A stretch of 43,562 nt of DNA from Xanthomonas populi (GTDB taxonomy: Bacteria > Pseudomonadota > Gammaproteobacteria > Xanthomonadales > Xanthomonadaceae). The translations under genes and the position numbers were made by a program. The DNA lies in the NCBI RefSeq assembly GCF_002940065.1, contig NZ_MDEJ01000019.1, forward strand, positions 1-43,562, read 5' to 3'. The notes below the pieces were generated by a model. That model did no database searches and was not told where the DNA came from. It saw only the letters and a program-made list of their open reading frames with translations. Below, one piece after another: positions 1 through 9,499 of this stretch. How positions within the stretch are numbered: the stretch's first letter is position 1; each line of letters begins with the position of its first letter.

Positions 1-307
1 ATTAGGGAAAATTGCTCTGGTGTGATCTCCATACCCGATAGTTTACTCGCTCAGGCCATTAGTGTTAACAGGCCCTAATCCAACTGTCATTGCAGCGCAA
101 CATCAACGTCGCGCTCCTTTGATCCCGCACACGTGCTTTACCGTCGATGGGGGCTGGTCAGGATTTCCGTGTCATCGACTGACTGCGCAGAATCTTGATA
201 TTGGAGATTCGGGATTGCTAATCCCAAAGCACAAGCGGAGCCCGCTCTCAGAATCCCGCTTTCCTACTCTCAATCCCGGCTCAAGGCCGGCACATGCCGG
301 CGTTGAA
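1..307. other. Intergenic, no gene seen
   Basis: No credible coding region is visible here. Positions 200-283 hold degenerate copies of the GATTCGGGA/AATCCCG type repeat that recurs at 10008-10100, 11288-11452, 25565-25690 and 29865-29900. The first ~78 bases contain GTGTTAACAGGCCC, which is reminiscent of an IS terminus, but no second end is in the window, so this is only a guess. Confidence 0.5.
286..301 (-). terminator. Possible hairpin downstream of cysA
   Basis: GCCGGC-ACAT-GCCGGC is a perfect 6-bp stem with a 4-base loop, 6 bases past the cysA stop in the direction of transcription. It is not followed by a T tract, so it would be an imperfect intrinsic terminator at best. It may equally be part of the repeat sequence here. 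Confidence 0.3.
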
Positions 308-1345
308 TCAGGCCGGAAACACCCCGTAATGGCGCGCAGCCAGCCTTAGCTGCTGCCCTGGCTGAAAGCTCCCTGCCGAGGCCGGCAGCTCCACTTCCAC
401 TTCGTTGCCTGCCGGATCCAGCGTTGCACGCAGACGCAAACGCGCCCCGCTGCGCTGCGACCAGGCCACCGTGGCCGGCCAACCGGCATCATCCGGCACC
501 AGATCTTCTGGCCGCACATACACCTCCACCGGACCTGCAGCCAACGCCGCATTGGCCACCTGCAATACATGCCCGGCCACCTGGATCTGGCCGTCCGCCA
601 GCACGCCAGGGATGCGGTTCACCGCACCCACGAACGAATACACGAACGGCGATGCCGGCTTGTCGTAGATCATCGCCGGGGTGTCGAGCTGTTCGATGCG
701 GCCGCGGTTGAGAATCGCCACCCGGTCGGCCAGTTCCAGCGCTTCTTCCTGATCGTGGGTCACGAACACCGTGGTCAGGCCGGTGCGTTCGTGCAGCTCA
801 CGCAGCCAGCGGCGCAGATCGCGGCGCACCTGCGCATCCAGCGCACCGAATGGCTCGTCCAGCAGCAGCACGCGCGGCTCGATCGCCAACGCACGGGCCA
901 ACGCCACGCGCTGACGCTGACCACCGGACAGCTGGGTGGGATAGCGCTGTTCCAGGCCATGCAGTTGCACCAGCGCCAGCAGTTCTTCCACGCGTGCGCG
1001 GATGCGCGCTTCGGCCCAGCGCGCGTTACCGCGCCGCACCCGCAAACCGAAGGCGATGTTCTCAAACACATCCATATGCTTGAACAGCGCGTAGTGCTGG
1101 AACACGAAGCCGACCCGGCGCGACTGCACGCTCATACGGGTGGCGTCTTCGTCACCGAATAGCACCTGCCCGCCATCGGCATGCTCCAGCCCGGCCATGA
1201 TGCGCAGCAAGGTGGTCTTGCCTGAGCCGGACGGCCCCAGCAGTGCCAGCAACTCGCCCTGACGCACGTCCAGCGTGATGTCGTCCAGCGCGGTGAACGT
1301 CTCGAACTGCTTGCGCAGGCGGTGGATGCGGATACCCATGTTCAC
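308..1345 (-). CDS. cysA: Sulfate/thiosulfate ABC transporter, ATP-binding protein CysA
   Basis: A 345-residue ATPase that drives sulfate/thiosulfate import with CysT, CysW and Sbp on the cytoplasmic face of the inner membrane. The sequence shows Walker [10 protein letters not shown] (37-45), a Q-loop (VFQHYALF, about 81-88), the ABC signature LSGGQ (139-143), Walker B LLLDEP (160-165) and the switch His197 in VTHDQ. The C-terminal ~110 residues fit the TOBE-like regulatory extension of CysA proteins, and the length is normal for the family. It is the last gene of the sbp-cysT-cysW-cysA operon and starts 1 base after the cysW stop, so translational coupling is likely. The product is assigned from its neighbours plus the motifs; ATPase motifs alone would not fix the substrate. 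Confidence 0.95.
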   Translation of the reverse strand: MNMGIRIHRLRKQFETFTALDDITLDVRQGELLALLGPSGSGKTTLLRIMAGLEHADGGQVLFGDEDATRMSVQSRRVGFVFQHYALFKHMDVFENIAFGLRVRRGNARWAEARIRARVEELLALVQLHGLEQRYPTQLSGGQRQRVALARALAIEPRVLLLDEPFGALDAQVRRDLRRWLRELHERTGLTTVFVTHDQEEALELADRVAILNRGRIEQLDTPAMIYDKPASPFVYSFVGAVNRIPGVLADGQIQVAGHVLQVANAALAAGPVEVYVRPEDLVPDDAGWPATVAWSQRSGARLRLRATLDPAGNEVEVELPASAGSFQPGQQLRLAARHYGVFPA

Positions 1346-1346
1346 C

Positions 1347-2300
1347 TCAATGTCGGTGGTTGGCGGCTAGCGAATCGCCGTGTCGCCATTCCAGATACGT
1401 CTTCAGCGCCAGCGTCAGCAGCGCGGTCAATGCCAGCAGCGAAGCGCACGCAAACGCGGCGCTGTAGGCGTATTCGTTGTAAAGAATTTCAACATGCAAT
1501 GGCAGCGTATTGGTGCGCCCGCGGATATGCCCGGACACCACCGACACCGCACCGAACTCGCCCATCGCGCGTGCCGTGCAAAGCAGTACGCCGTACATCA
1601 GGCCCCAACGGATATTGGGCAGGGTCACCCGCCAGAACATCTGCCAACCACGCGCGCCCAGACTCAATGCGGCCAGTTCTTCATCGCTCCCCTGCTGTTC
1701 CATCAGCGGCATCAACTCGCGCGCGATAAACGGGAAAGTGACGAAGGTCGTCGCCAGCACGATGCCAGGCAACGCGAACACGATGCGCGGCAGCTGGATC
1801 AACATTTCGCCCGGCACTGGCAATTGCACGCGCCAGCCGTCGTCGATCAACGGCCACGCCCAACCGCTGCGACCGAAGATCAACACGAAGATCAAACCCG
1901 CCACCACCGGCGACACCGAGAACGGCAGGTCGATCAGGCTGATCAGCAAGCGCTTGCCAGGGAAGTGATGCTTGCTTACCGCCCACGCCGCGGCCACACC
2001 AAACACCAGATTCAGCGGCAGCACGATCGCAGTCACGATCAGGGTCAGCTTGATCGCCGACAACGCATCCGGGTCGACCACTGCGCGCAAGAAGGTTTCC
2101 CAGCCGCCGCGCAGCGCCTCGGCGAAGACCAGCACCAGCGGCAACAGCAAAAACGCCAGCAAGAACAGCAGCGCACCCAGAATCATCAACCACTGTATCC
2201 AACGCGGTTCGTTGGTGGCAGAGTCGGTGATGCTGCGCGCCTGTTCGGTCATCGTGCGGGTCTGCAACATGGCGGGCAGCGACGAAACAGCATCGTTCAT
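1347..2300 (-). CDS. cysW: Sulfate ABC transporter permease CysW
   Basis: A 317-residue inner-membrane permease, one of the two channel halves of the sulfate importer. About six hydrophobic segments are visible, starting with the stretch around residues 38-65 ([20 protein letters not shown]). The BPD permease EAA-type loop that docks on CysA is present at roughly 210-235 ([19 protein letters not shown]). The N-terminal ~35 residues are polar and longer than in E. coli CysW; an internal Met at residue 17 is a possible alternative start. The ATG overlaps the cysT stop (ATGA), which supports the start at 2300 and coupling with cysT. Confidence 0.95.
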   Translation of the reverse strand: MNDAVSSLPAMLQTRTMTEQARSITDSATNEPRWIQWLMILGALLFLLAFLLLPLVLVFAEALRGGWETFLRAVVDPDALSAIKLTLIVTAIVLPLNLVFGVAAAWAVSKHHFPGKRLLISLIDLPFSVSPVVAGLIFVLIFGRSGWAWPLIDDGWRVQLPVPGEMLIQLPRIVFALPGIVLATTFVTFPFIARELMPLMEQQGSDEELAALSLGARGWQMFWRVTLPNIRWGLMYGVLLCTARAMGEFGAVSVVSGHIRGRTNTLPLHVEILYNEYAYSAAFACASLLALTALLTLALKTYLEWRHGDSLAANHRH

Positions 2301-3157
2301 GCAGTCCTCCGTTGATAGCGCAGCAGGCGTGCCTGCAGCGTATTAACCACCAGCAAAATCACCAACGACAGCAGCAGCATCGCCGCGGCAATCGCAGTGG
2401 CGCCGGCATAGTCGAACTCTTCCAAGCGGATGGTGATCAGCAGCGGCGCGATCTCAGTGGAATTGGGCAGATTGCCGGCGATAAAGATCACCGAACCGTA
2501 CTCACCCACGCCGCGCGCGAATGCCAATGCAAACCCGGTCAATACCGATGGCCAGAGCCCCGGCAACACCACCCGCCACACCGTTTGCCAACGCGATGCG
2601 CCAAGCGTGGCGGCAGCAGCTTCCAGTTCGCGCTCGCTTTCAGCCAGCACCGGCTGCACCACCCGTACCACGAACGGCAGGCCCACGAACACCAGCGCCA
2701 GCACGATGCCCAACTGCGTATAGGCCACCTTGATGCCGATCGCCTCCAACCAGCGCCCGACCCAGCCGTTGCCGCCATACAACGCGGTCAGCGCGATACC
2801 GGCCACCGCAGTCGGCAACGCAAACGGCAGGTCGATCACCGCATCGAAGAAACGCTTGCCCGGGAAGTTGTAGCGCACGAACACCCAGGCCACCCAGGTG
2901 CCCATCACCGCATTGAAGACGCCAGCCACGAACGCCGTACCGAAGCTCACCCGCAACGCGGACAAAACGCGCGGCTCACTCCACACCCGCCACAAGCCAT
3001 CCCAACCCAACCCACTGGTTTTGATGAAGATGCCCAGCAACGGGATCAGCACGATCAGTCCCAGCCAGGTGAGAGTGATGCCGAGACTCAAGCCCAGCCC
3101 CGGCATCACGCGTCGGCGCGATAGCCGCGCCGAGTGGGGTACAACCGCCATCTGCAT
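2297..3157 (-). CDS. cysT: Sulfate ABC transporter permease CysT (CysU)
   Basis: A 286-residue permease and partner of CysW in the sulfate/thiosulfate importer. The first membrane segment is near residues 20-47 ([20 protein letters not shown]), and several more hydrophobic segments follow. The ABC docking loop is visible as [20 protein letters not shown]. The length matches the family (about 277-290). It lies 3 bases after sbp and overlaps cysW by 4 bases, so all four genes read as one transcript starting upstream of sbp. Confidence 0.95.
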   Translation of the reverse strand: MQMAVVPHSARLSRRRVMPGLGLSLGITLTWLGLIVLIPLLGIFIKTSGLGWDGLWRVWSEPRVLSALRVSFGTAFVAGVFNAVMGTWVAWVFVRYNFPGKRFFDAVIDLPFALPTAVAGIALTALYGGNGWVGRWLEAIGIKVAYTQLGIVLALVFVGLPFVVRVVQPVLAESERELEAAAATLGASRWQTVWRVVLPGLWPSVLTGFALAFARGVGEYGSVIFIAGNLPNSTEIAPLLITIRLEEFDYAGATAIAAAMLLLSLVILLVVNTLQARLLRYQRRTA

Positions 3158-3160
3158 CGC

Positions 3161-4180
3161 CTACTTGTTTGCCTGGATCTGATCGAACACACCACCGTCG
3201 GCGAAGTGTTCCTGCTGCGCCTTGTCCCACGAGCCGAACGCTTCCCGGATGGTCACCAGCGTGATCTGCGGGAAACGCGCCAGATCGGCAGCATCGGCAA
3301 ATTCCGGGTGGCGCGGACGATAGAAATGCTTGGCCGCCAGCTTCTGCCCCTCAGGCGCGTACAGATAACGCAGGTAGGCCTCGGCCACATCGCGCGTGCC
3401 GTGCTTGTCGGCGTTCTTGTCAACCAGGGCCACCGACGGCTCGGCCAGGATCGACAACTTCGGCACCACGATCTCGAACTTGTCCTTGCCCAGTTCATCG
3501 CGCGCCAGCAGCGCCTCGTTTTCCCAGGCCAGCAACACATCGCCGATACCGCGCTGCGCGAAGGTGGTAGTGGCGCCGCGCGCACCGGTATCCAGCACCG
3601 GCACGTTGCGGAACAAGGCCTGCATGTAGCGCACGATGCGCTCGCGGTCGCCCTTGAAGATGCGGTCGGCATAGGCCCAAGCGGCCAGGTAATTCCAGCG
3701 CGCGCCTCCGGAGGTCTTGGGGTTGGGCGTCACCACCGCCACGCCGGAACGCAGCAGGTCCGGCCAATCGTGGATGTTCTTCGGGTTGCCCTTGCGCACC
3801 AGAAACACAACCGTAGAGGTGTAAGGCGCGCTGTTGTCGGGCAGGCGCTTTTCCCAATCGTTGTCGATCAGCTTGGCCTTTTCGGCGATCGCATCGACGT
3901 CATAGGCCAGCGCCAGCGTGACCACATCGGCCTCGATGCCGTCGATCACCGCGCGCGCCTGCTTGCCGGAGCCGCCGTGCGAGGTCTCCACCGTGACGGT
4001 GTCCTGCGGATGTTGCTGTTTCCAGTGCGCGGCAAAGGCTGCGTTGTAGTCGCGGTAGAACTCGCGGGTAGGGTCGTAGCTCACGTTGAGCAGGCCGATG
4101 TCGCGTGCGCCAGCCGGGCCGGCGAGCGCCAGCCATGCGCACAACAAGATCGACACGAGAGGGAAACGGGGATGGGTCAC
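3161..4180 (-). CDS. sbp: Periplasmic sulfate-binding protein Sbp
   Basis: A 339-residue substrate-binding protein that captures sulfate in the periplasm for CysTWA. I chose the GTG at 4180 because GGAG lies 6 bases upstream and because it gives a clean signal peptide ([20 protein letters not shown], cleavage near AGA-RD). The mature protein begins with the typical [16 protein letters not shown] block. An upstream in-frame ATG at 4282 would add 34 residues that spoil the signal sequence. Length matches the family (about 330). It is the first gene of the operon, so the promoter should lie in 4181-4360; in related bacteria CysB activates such operons, but I could not pick out a CysB site. Confidence 0.93.
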   Translation of the reverse strand: MTHPRFPLVSILLCAWLALAGPAGARDIGLLNVSYDPTREFYRDYNAAFAAHWKQQHPQDTVTVETSHGGSGKQARAVIDGIEADVVTLALAYDVDAIAEKAKLIDNDWEKRLPDNSAPYTSTVVFLVRKGNPKNIHDWPDLLRSGVAVVTPNPKTSGGARWNYLAAWAYADRIFKGDRERIVRYMQALFRNVPVLDTGARGATTTFAQRGIGDVLLAWENEALLARDELGKDKFEIVVPKLSILAEPSVALVDKNADKHGTRDVAEAYLRYLYAPEGQKLAAKHFYRPRHPEFADAADLARFPQITLVTIREAFGSWDKAQQEHFADGGVFDQIQANK

Positions 4181-4363
4181 AGCAATCTCCAGGCCGGTGG
4201 GGCGCAGCTGGTGGGGGGACGCAGCCGAACAGCAAGCATGCCATGCTGCGCAGCGGCACGCAGGCGGTGAAATGACATCCACGCCGCCACTTATGCCGAT
4301 TTTGCATGACGTAGTGGTATCTCGCCGTGATCGCTAGTCGTCTCTGAAAACCTCTTTCAAACA

Positions 4364-5106
4364 TCAATCGCCAGCGGTGACCGGTGCACGAGGTTCAAGG
4401 ATGGCCATCCCATCGTGCGGATCCAGGTGCGCAGAAAGGCGATCCAGCGCAGGGTGTGGCCGGCGGCGCAGCCAAGCACGTGCAACGCATCGCCTTGTGC
4501 ACCTGTCAGCCGGCAGCGACGTCGCCGGCAGTCGCTTGATCCAGTGCCAGTGCCGTCGCGTGAGCGTCTTGGCCTTGCCGCGATGCAGGACCTGCACGCC
4601 AGCGACCTCGCGCACGCGATAGCCCAGGTCCACGATCGCCACCGTCGGTTCTACGCGCAGATCCTGCAGCAGCCCACGCGTCTGCTCCAGCTGCTCGGCC
4701 AAGGTGTCGCCGTCGTAGGGGTTGCCCGGAAAGCTGCGCGCACCCACGATCAATCCCTTGCAGGCACTCACCGCAAGCCGACCTTGACGCCGAATTCGTA
4801 GGGCTGACGCGCCTTGCCCTCGCCGAGGCATGCCACTTCCGGGGGCATGCAATGCGTAGAGTTTTTGTGTGTCTTTCGGGCGCTGCGTGTACCGCCGTTG
4901 CGCACGTTCCAGCCAGACAGCAATGCGTTCGCGCACGGATGTCTCCACCTGGTCCAGCTCGCGCTGCATGTCGCGCAACATGCGCCCCAGCAGCGTGCGT
5001 TGACGCCGTGCGCAGCGTTGATGGGGTGCGCCAGCAAGCCTTCCATTCTCGCCCAGCCGCTGCGGCCACCGCGTCAGCGAGCGGGGATCGCACGGCAGAC
5101 GGGTCT
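4364..5106 (-). pseudogene. Decayed IS5-superfamily transposase
   Basis: The C-terminal two-thirds of a DDE transposase are recognisable on the minus strand: a basic segment around RERIAVWLERAQRRYTQRP, then LYALHAPE, KARQPYEFGVKVGL, SFPGNPYDGDTL and a VAIVDLGYR block that would carry the second catalytic Asp. LYALHAPE, the KARQPYEFG block and SFPGNPYDG need two frame changes (about 4845 and 4770) that cancel each other. After WIKR (about 4530) the segment expected to hold the catalytic Glu (AVEPVIGHLK-like) is missing, and the tail (DALHVLGCAAGHTLRW, about 4410-4460) is in yet another frame. The 5' end of the gene is cut off exactly where the next IS begins. It is non-functional. Confidence 0.8.
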
Positions 5107-5110
5107 CTAA

Positions 5111-5136
5111 GGCAACGCTGAAAAAGTCCCAGCAAC
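5111..5136. repeat. Left terminal inverted repeat of the IS
   Basis: 26 bases that match the reverse complement of 6290-6315 at 21 of 26 positions. The outer 11 (GGCAACGCTGA) are identical and the mismatches fall at positions 12, 13, 17, 18 and 25. Confidence 0.8.
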
Positions 5137-5178
5137 CTGCGAAGCTTGTCACTGGGTAGGACGCTTCGGAACAGAGCG

Positions 5179-6148
5179 ATGACACAGCAGACACTGGCGA
5201 TGGCTGCGGATCAGCAAAGCGCATTTGAGCACTACCGTCGGCCGACGCGTCGGGATGTGTTCTTGTCCACGATGGAGCAGATCGTGCCGTGGTCGGCGTT
5301 ATGCGCGGTGATCGCGCCGCATTATCCCAAGGCGGGCAAGGGTCGTCCGCCGATCGGATTGGAGCGGATGCTGCAGATGTATGTTGCTCAGCACTGGTTC
5401 AATCTGGCCGATCAGGCGTGCGAAGAAGCGTTGCTGGACAGCACCGCGTTGCGGGTCTTTGTTGGGATCGACCTGGGCCGTGAGCGGGTGCAGGATGCGA
5501 CGACGCTGCTGAAGTTTCGCCACTTGTTGGAGCGTTATGACCTGGGAAGCGAGTTGTTCGCTGAGGTCAACGCGCAGTTGCAGGTACCCGGGCTGAAGGT
5601 TGGCACCGGCACGATCTTGGATGCCACGCTGATGGCAGCGCCGAGCTCGACCGAGAATGCAGACAAGCCGCGGGATGGTGAGATGCACCAGACCCGGAAA
5701 AGGCAGCAGTGGTAGTTCGGGATGAAACTGCATATTGGCGTTGATCGCCGCACCGGTCTGGTGCATAGCGCGGCAGTGATCGCAGCCACTCTCCACGACA
5801 AGCATTTGATCGGGGATTTGCTGCACGGCGAGGAGCGTCGTCTGTACTCTGTACGGCGATACTGCCTATGCCAGCCAGAAGGAATTGATCCGCGCGCAGG
5901 CACCGCATGCGCGTGATTTCACCAATCAGCGGGTGCGCAAGGGCGGACATGTGGATGAAGCCGAGCGGCGCCGCAACTGCAATAAATCCAAGGTGCGCGC
6001 GCGTGTGGAGCATGTCTTTGCGGTGGTCAAGCGCTTGTGGGGGTTTGCCAAGGTGCGTTATCGCGGTTTGGCCAACAACGCCAACCGTAGCTTTGTGGCG
6101 CTGGGGTTGGCGACTGTGTACCTGTCACGCACCCGCTTGGTGGGATAA
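5179..6148 (+). pseudogene. IS5-group transposase, nonsense plus frameshift
   Basis: A DDE transposase of about 320 codons in three pieces. From ATG 5179 it reads MTQQTLAMAADQQSAFEHYR, with the IS5 N-terminal domain (GKGRPPIGLERMLQMYVAQH) and DATLMAAPSSTENAD with the first catalytic Asp. An in-frame TAG at 5713-5715 falls where related proteins have Tyr (QQW-stop-FGMKLHIGVD). The frame then continues to about 5847, where a tandem duplication of TCTGTAC (5841-5847 and 5848-5854) shifts it. It resumes as LIRAQAPHARDFTNQRVRKG to VEHVFAVVKRLWGFAKVRYR, the region with the catalytic Glu, and ends at 6148. Without the 7-bp repeat the text reads RRLYGDTAYASQKELIRAQ, as in the intact family, so both lesions look recent. 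Confidence 0.88.
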
Positions 6149-6289
6149 CTGCGCCCGACAAGGGCACCGTGGGCTGCGCCAGCCGGCGCACACCGCTTCA
6201 AGTCACCAATATCCTGTGTTTTTAACCAGTCTCTCGGGCTTGTGACGCACGTCAGTAGCGTTGAGTCTTCAACCGTTGGGCGGGTTCTT

Positions 6290-6315
6290 GATGCTGGTGC
6301 TTGATCAGCGTTGCC
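6290..6315. repeat. Right terminal inverted repeat of the IS
   Basis: Partner of 5111-5136, ending TCAGCGTTGCC at 6315. It is followed directly by TTAG and the end of rodA. Confidence 0.8.
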
Positions 6316-6320
6316 TTAGC

Positions 6321-7439
6321 CTAATACCCATGCACTGGGCGATGCGCCTTGACCGCCATCACCAACCCCAATCCCGCCAGCAGCGATACGGCCGAGGTGC
6401 CGCCGTAACTCATCAGCGGCATTGGCACGCCGACCACTGGCAACAGGCCGGAGATCATGCCGCCGTTGACCAGCACGTAGACGAAGAACGCCAAACCGGT
6501 GGCACCGGCGATTAGGCGCGAATAGGTGTCGCGCGCTTGCGAGGCGATCCACAGGCAGCGACCGATCACGATCAGATACAAAGTGAGCACAGTCGCGACG
6601 CCGATCCAGCCGAATTCTTCGCTGAGGACCGAAAACGCAAAGTCGGTGGTCTGCTCCGGAATGAAGTTCAGATGCGACTGCGAGCCCAGTCCCCAGCCCT
6701 TGCCATCAAAGCCGCCGGAGCCAATTGCGATCTTGGATTGGATGATGTTCCAGCCGGCGCCGAGCGCATCGTTTTCCGGGTTGAGAAACATCATGATGCG
6801 GTCCTTCTGGTAGGGCCGCAGCAGCCAGAACCAGGCCACCGGCGCGGCCGCCGAGACAGCGCCTACGCCCACCGCCACCCACCACCACGGCAGGCCAGCC
6901 AGCAGCAGCACGAACACGCCGCTGGCGGCGATCAGCACGCCGGTGCCGAAGTCCGGCTGCAACATGATCAAGGCGGTGGGCACGCCGATGATCACGCTGG
7001 TCAACACCACGGTAGAGATGCGCGGCGGCAACGGCATGCGGTGCAGATACCAGGCCGCCATCATCGGCAGGCTGATCTTGAGCAATTCGGCCGGCTGCAG
7101 GTAGAACAGTTTCAGATCCAGCCACTGGCGGCCGTACTTGCCGGTGCCCAGCACGAACACCGCCAGCAGCGGCAGCATCGACAGCCCATACACCCACGGT
7201 GTCCAGGCGCGCAGGCGCAGCACCGACATGCGCGAAATGCCCCACATCGCGGCCATGCCGACGGTGAAACGCCCCCCCTGCGCCATCACCAAATGGTCGC
7301 CGTTAGCGGTGCCGCCGGCGCTCTTGAGCACCGACAGGCCGATCACCATCAATACGCCCAGCGCAAGACACAGCACCCAGTCCAGGCTGCGCGTAAAGCG
7401 CGCAACCATATCCACCAGCCAGCGCAGGATGTCACTCAA
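6321..7439 (-). CDS. rodA: Peptidoglycan glycosyltransferase RodA (MrdB)
   Basis: A 372-residue SEDS-family membrane enzyme that polymerises lipid II during cell elongation, working with PBP2. Around ten hydrophobic segments are visible. Family landmarks include KYGRQWLDLKLFYLQPAELL (about 123-142, with the conserved QPAE), MLQPDFGTGVLI (the D of QPDFG), an LxFIPEQTTDFAFSVLSEEFG block and MPLMSYGGTS near the C-terminus. The start overlaps the mrdA stop by 4 bases. It is the last gene of the elongation operon; the stop codon lies 5 bases from an IS end, where rlpA/mltB/dacA-type genes would usually be expected downstream. Confidence 0.96.
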   Translation of the reverse strand: MSDILRWLVDMVARFTRSLDWVLCLALGVLMVIGLSVLKSAGGTANGDHLVMAQGGRFTVGMAAMWGISRMSVLRLRAWTPWVYGLSMLPLLAVFVLGTGKYGRQWLDLKLFYLQPAELLKISLPMMAAWYLHRMPLPPRISTVVLTSVIIGVPTALIMLQPDFGTGVLIAASGVFVLLLAGLPWWWVAVGVGAVSAAAPVAWFWLLRPYQKDRIMMFLNPENDALGAGWNIIQSKIAIGSGGFDGKGWGLGSQSHLNFIPEQTTDFAFSVLSEEFGWIGVATVLTLYLIVIGRCLWIASQARDTYSRLIAGATGLAFFVYVLVNGGMISGLLPVVGVPMPLMSYGGTSAVSLLAGLGLVMAVKAHRPVHGY

Positions 7440-9496
7440 TGGTCGGTCTCCTGGACCGCATCCGGCACATCCGGCACCACCGGCTGCGCGGGCGTGTTGG
7501 GGTCCAGCGCCACGGCGCTCTGGCCGATCACCACCGGCAACTCGTCCAGTGTGGCGGCGGCTGCATCGCCGGCCTGGCGCGCATCGGTGGCGCCGGCTTC
7601 GAACTGGTTGACGCCCACCGCGGTCATGCCGAGCTCGCTGTCCAGCGGCTCCAGGCCGGCAGGCATCTTGCCCAGCAGCCAGGCGTCGAAGATCTTGCGT
7701 GCGATCGGCGCTGCCGAGCTGGTACCGAAGCCACCGCCCTCCACCGCTACCGCCACGGCGATAAGCGGGTTGTCGGCCGGCGCGAAACCGACGAACAGGC
7801 CGCGGTGACGCAAATGCATCGGCAGGCTGCGCGGGTCCACCGCCGCCACGCCCCTGCGGCTGACCACCTGCGCGGTGCCGGTCTTGCCGGCCATCTGGTA
7901 CGGCGCGCCGGGGGTGATGGCATAGCCGGTGCCGCCGGGGCGCATGGTGTCCATCATGCCCTCGCGCACTACTTGCAGATGCGCAGGATTCGGGCTGATC
8001 GGCTTGCCCGGCGGTTGGATCATCGGCTGCAACGGGTGATCGAAGCCGGTGCGTTCTTCCAGCACCAGATGCGGGCGCTGCAGCAGGCCGCTGGCGATCC
8101 CCGAAATGCCGCGCACCAGCTGCAACGGGGTCACTTTCCAGTCGCCCTGACCGATGGCGATATTGACGGTGTCGCCGGGGTACCAGCGCTCCTTGCGGGT
8201 TTTGTACTTGTAGGCCGGAGACGGCAGGATGCCGCCGATTTCGCCGAGCAGATCCACCCCGGTCGGCGCGCCGAAGCCGTACCCGCCCATGTAATGGTCG
8301 AAGCGCTCGATGCCCATATCCACCGCCAGCCGGTAGTAATAGGTATTGACCGACTGGGCGATCGACTTGCGCAGATCGGTCCAGCCATGCCCGCCGCGGT
8401 GCGAGTCGCCCCAGCCGCGGCTGACGCCGGGCAGATAGAACATGCCGGTGGACAACACCCGGTCTTCGGGCCGGCGCAGGCCGCTATCCAGGCCAGCCAG
8501 CGCAATCAGCGGCTTGAGCGTGGAGCCTGGCGCCACGCCACCCAGCACCAGCCGGTTGAACTGCGGCCGCGAGGGGTTGTCGTTGAGTGCGCGAAAGTCG
8601 GCGTGCGAGATGCCGTTAACGAACAGATTGGGGTCGTAGCTGGGCAGGCTGACCATGCCCAGGATCTCGCCGGTGCGCGGGTCCATGGCGATCGCCGCGC
8701 CCTCGTGCTCGCCGAACGCGGCCACCATCGCGCGCTGCAGATCGGCATCCAACGACAGGCGCAGGTCGGCGCCAGACTGCGGCGCAACCCGGCCGACGGT
8801 GCGGATCGCCCGCCCCTGCACATTGGTTTCGACCTGTTCGTAACCGACCTGCCCACGCAGGTCCTGCTCGTAGTAACGCTCCAGCCCCGACTTGCCCATG
8901 TGGGTGAGCGCGGCATTGCCCTCGCCCAGCACCGCCAGGTCCTTTTCGTCGATGCGACCGACGTAACCGATGATGTGCGCGAACAACGGGCCGAACGGAT
9001 AGCGCCGGGTCAGATACGGCTCCAGCTCCACGCCGGGAAAGCGCCAGCGCTCCACTGCAAAGCGCGCCATTTCCTCCTCGCTCATACGCAACTTGAGCGT
9101 CACCGGCAGAAAGCTGCGGCGCGCCCTACGCTCGCGATTGAAGCGCTCCAGATCTTCCGGCGCGATCGGGATCACCTTACCCAGCGCGGCCAGCATCGCG
9201 TTCATGTCGGTGACCTTGTCGGGGGTCACGTCCAGACGAAACGCCGGCACGTTTTCGGCCAGCAGCCGGCCGGCGCGGTCGTAGATCATGCCGCGCCCGG
9301 GCACCACCGGTTTGGGCTTGATGCGGTTGGCTTCCGAGCGGGTGGCATAGACCTCGTGGTCGAGCACCTGCAGTTTGAAATACCAGCCGCCCAGGCCGAC
9401 CAGGCACACCACCACCATCACAAAGCCCAGCACCGCACGCCGGCGGAACTGCTCGGCCTCCGCATGCGGGTTCTTGGGATGACGACGCCCGTGCAT
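7436..9496 (-). CDS. mrdA: Penicillin-binding protein 2 (elongation transpeptidase)
   Basis: A 686-residue class B PBP that cross-links peptidoglycan in the rod complex, anchored by one N-terminal helix (about 20-40, RRAVLGFVMVVVCLVGLGGW). A dimerisation/pedestal domain follows (about 55-250), with the RGMIYDRAGRLLAENV block at 68-83. The transpeptidase domain shows the catalytic SxxK at Ser325 (GGVAPGSTLKPL), SVN in AQSVNTYYYRL and KTG in AGKTGTAQVV. About 60 residues after the last conserved block are Ala/Pro-rich and form a longer tail than in E. coli. It starts 3 bases after mreD and overlaps rodA by 4, a tight operon. Confidence 0.96.
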   Translation of the reverse strand: MHGRRHPKNPHAEAEQFRRRAVLGFVMVVVCLVGLGGWYFKLQVLDHEVYATRSEANRIKPKPVVPGRGMIYDRAGRLLAENVPAFRLDVTPDKVTDMNAMLAALGKVIPIAPEDLERFNRERRARRSFLPVTLKLRMSEEEMARFAVERWRFPGVELEPYLTRRYPFGPLFAHIIGYVGRIDEKDLAVLGEGNAALTHMGKSGLERYYEQDLRGQVGYEQVETNVQGRAIRTVGRVAPQSGADLRLSLDADLQRAMVAAFGEHEGAAIAMDPRTGEILGMVSLPSYDPNLFVNGISHADFRALNDNPSRPQFNRLVLGGVAPGSTLKPLIALAGLDSGLRRPEDRVLSTGMFYLPGVSRGWGDSHRGGHGWTDLRKSIAQSVNTYYYRLAVDMGIERFDHYMGGYGFGAPTGVDLLGEIGGILPSPAYKYKTRKERWYPGDTVNIAIGQGDWKVTPLQLVRGISGIASGLLQRPHLVLEERTGFDHPLQPMIQPPGKPISPNPAHLQVVREGMMDTMRPGGTGYAITPGAPYQMAGKTGTAQVVSRRGVAAVDPRSLPMHLRHRGLFVGFAPADNPLIAVAVAVEGGGFGTSSAAPIARKIFDAWLLGKMPAGLEPLDSELGMTAVGVNQFEAGATDARQAGDAAAATLDELPVVIGQSAVALDPNTPAQPVVPDVPDAVQETDH

Positions 9497-9499
9497 GGC

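Larger units (their letters stand above)
5111..6315 (+). mobile_element. IS5-group insertion sequence, 1205 bp, inactive
   Basis: The element is bounded by inverted ends starting GGCAACGCTGA (5111) and ending TCAGCGTTGCC (6315). The 1205-bp length and a single transposase gene fit the IS5 group. Flanking tetranucleotides are CTAA (5107-5110) and TTAG (6316-6319). Both fit the YTAR target of the IS5 group, but they are not a direct repeat. The transposase carries a stop codon and a 7-bp duplication, so this copy cannot move on its own. It lies 5 bases from the rodA stop codon. Confidence 0.85.

Noticed and set aside
1380-2315. Long open frames antisense to cysW and cysT, and similar ones opposite mrdA, mreC and the M1 peptidase.
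   Set aside because: High GC codon bias leaves antisense frames open; their translations are Gln/Arg/His-rich with no domain, and the sense genes are certain.
4086-4337. Short plus-strand frame opposite the start of sbp.
   Set aside because: It covers the sbp signal peptide and promoter and has no recognisable product.
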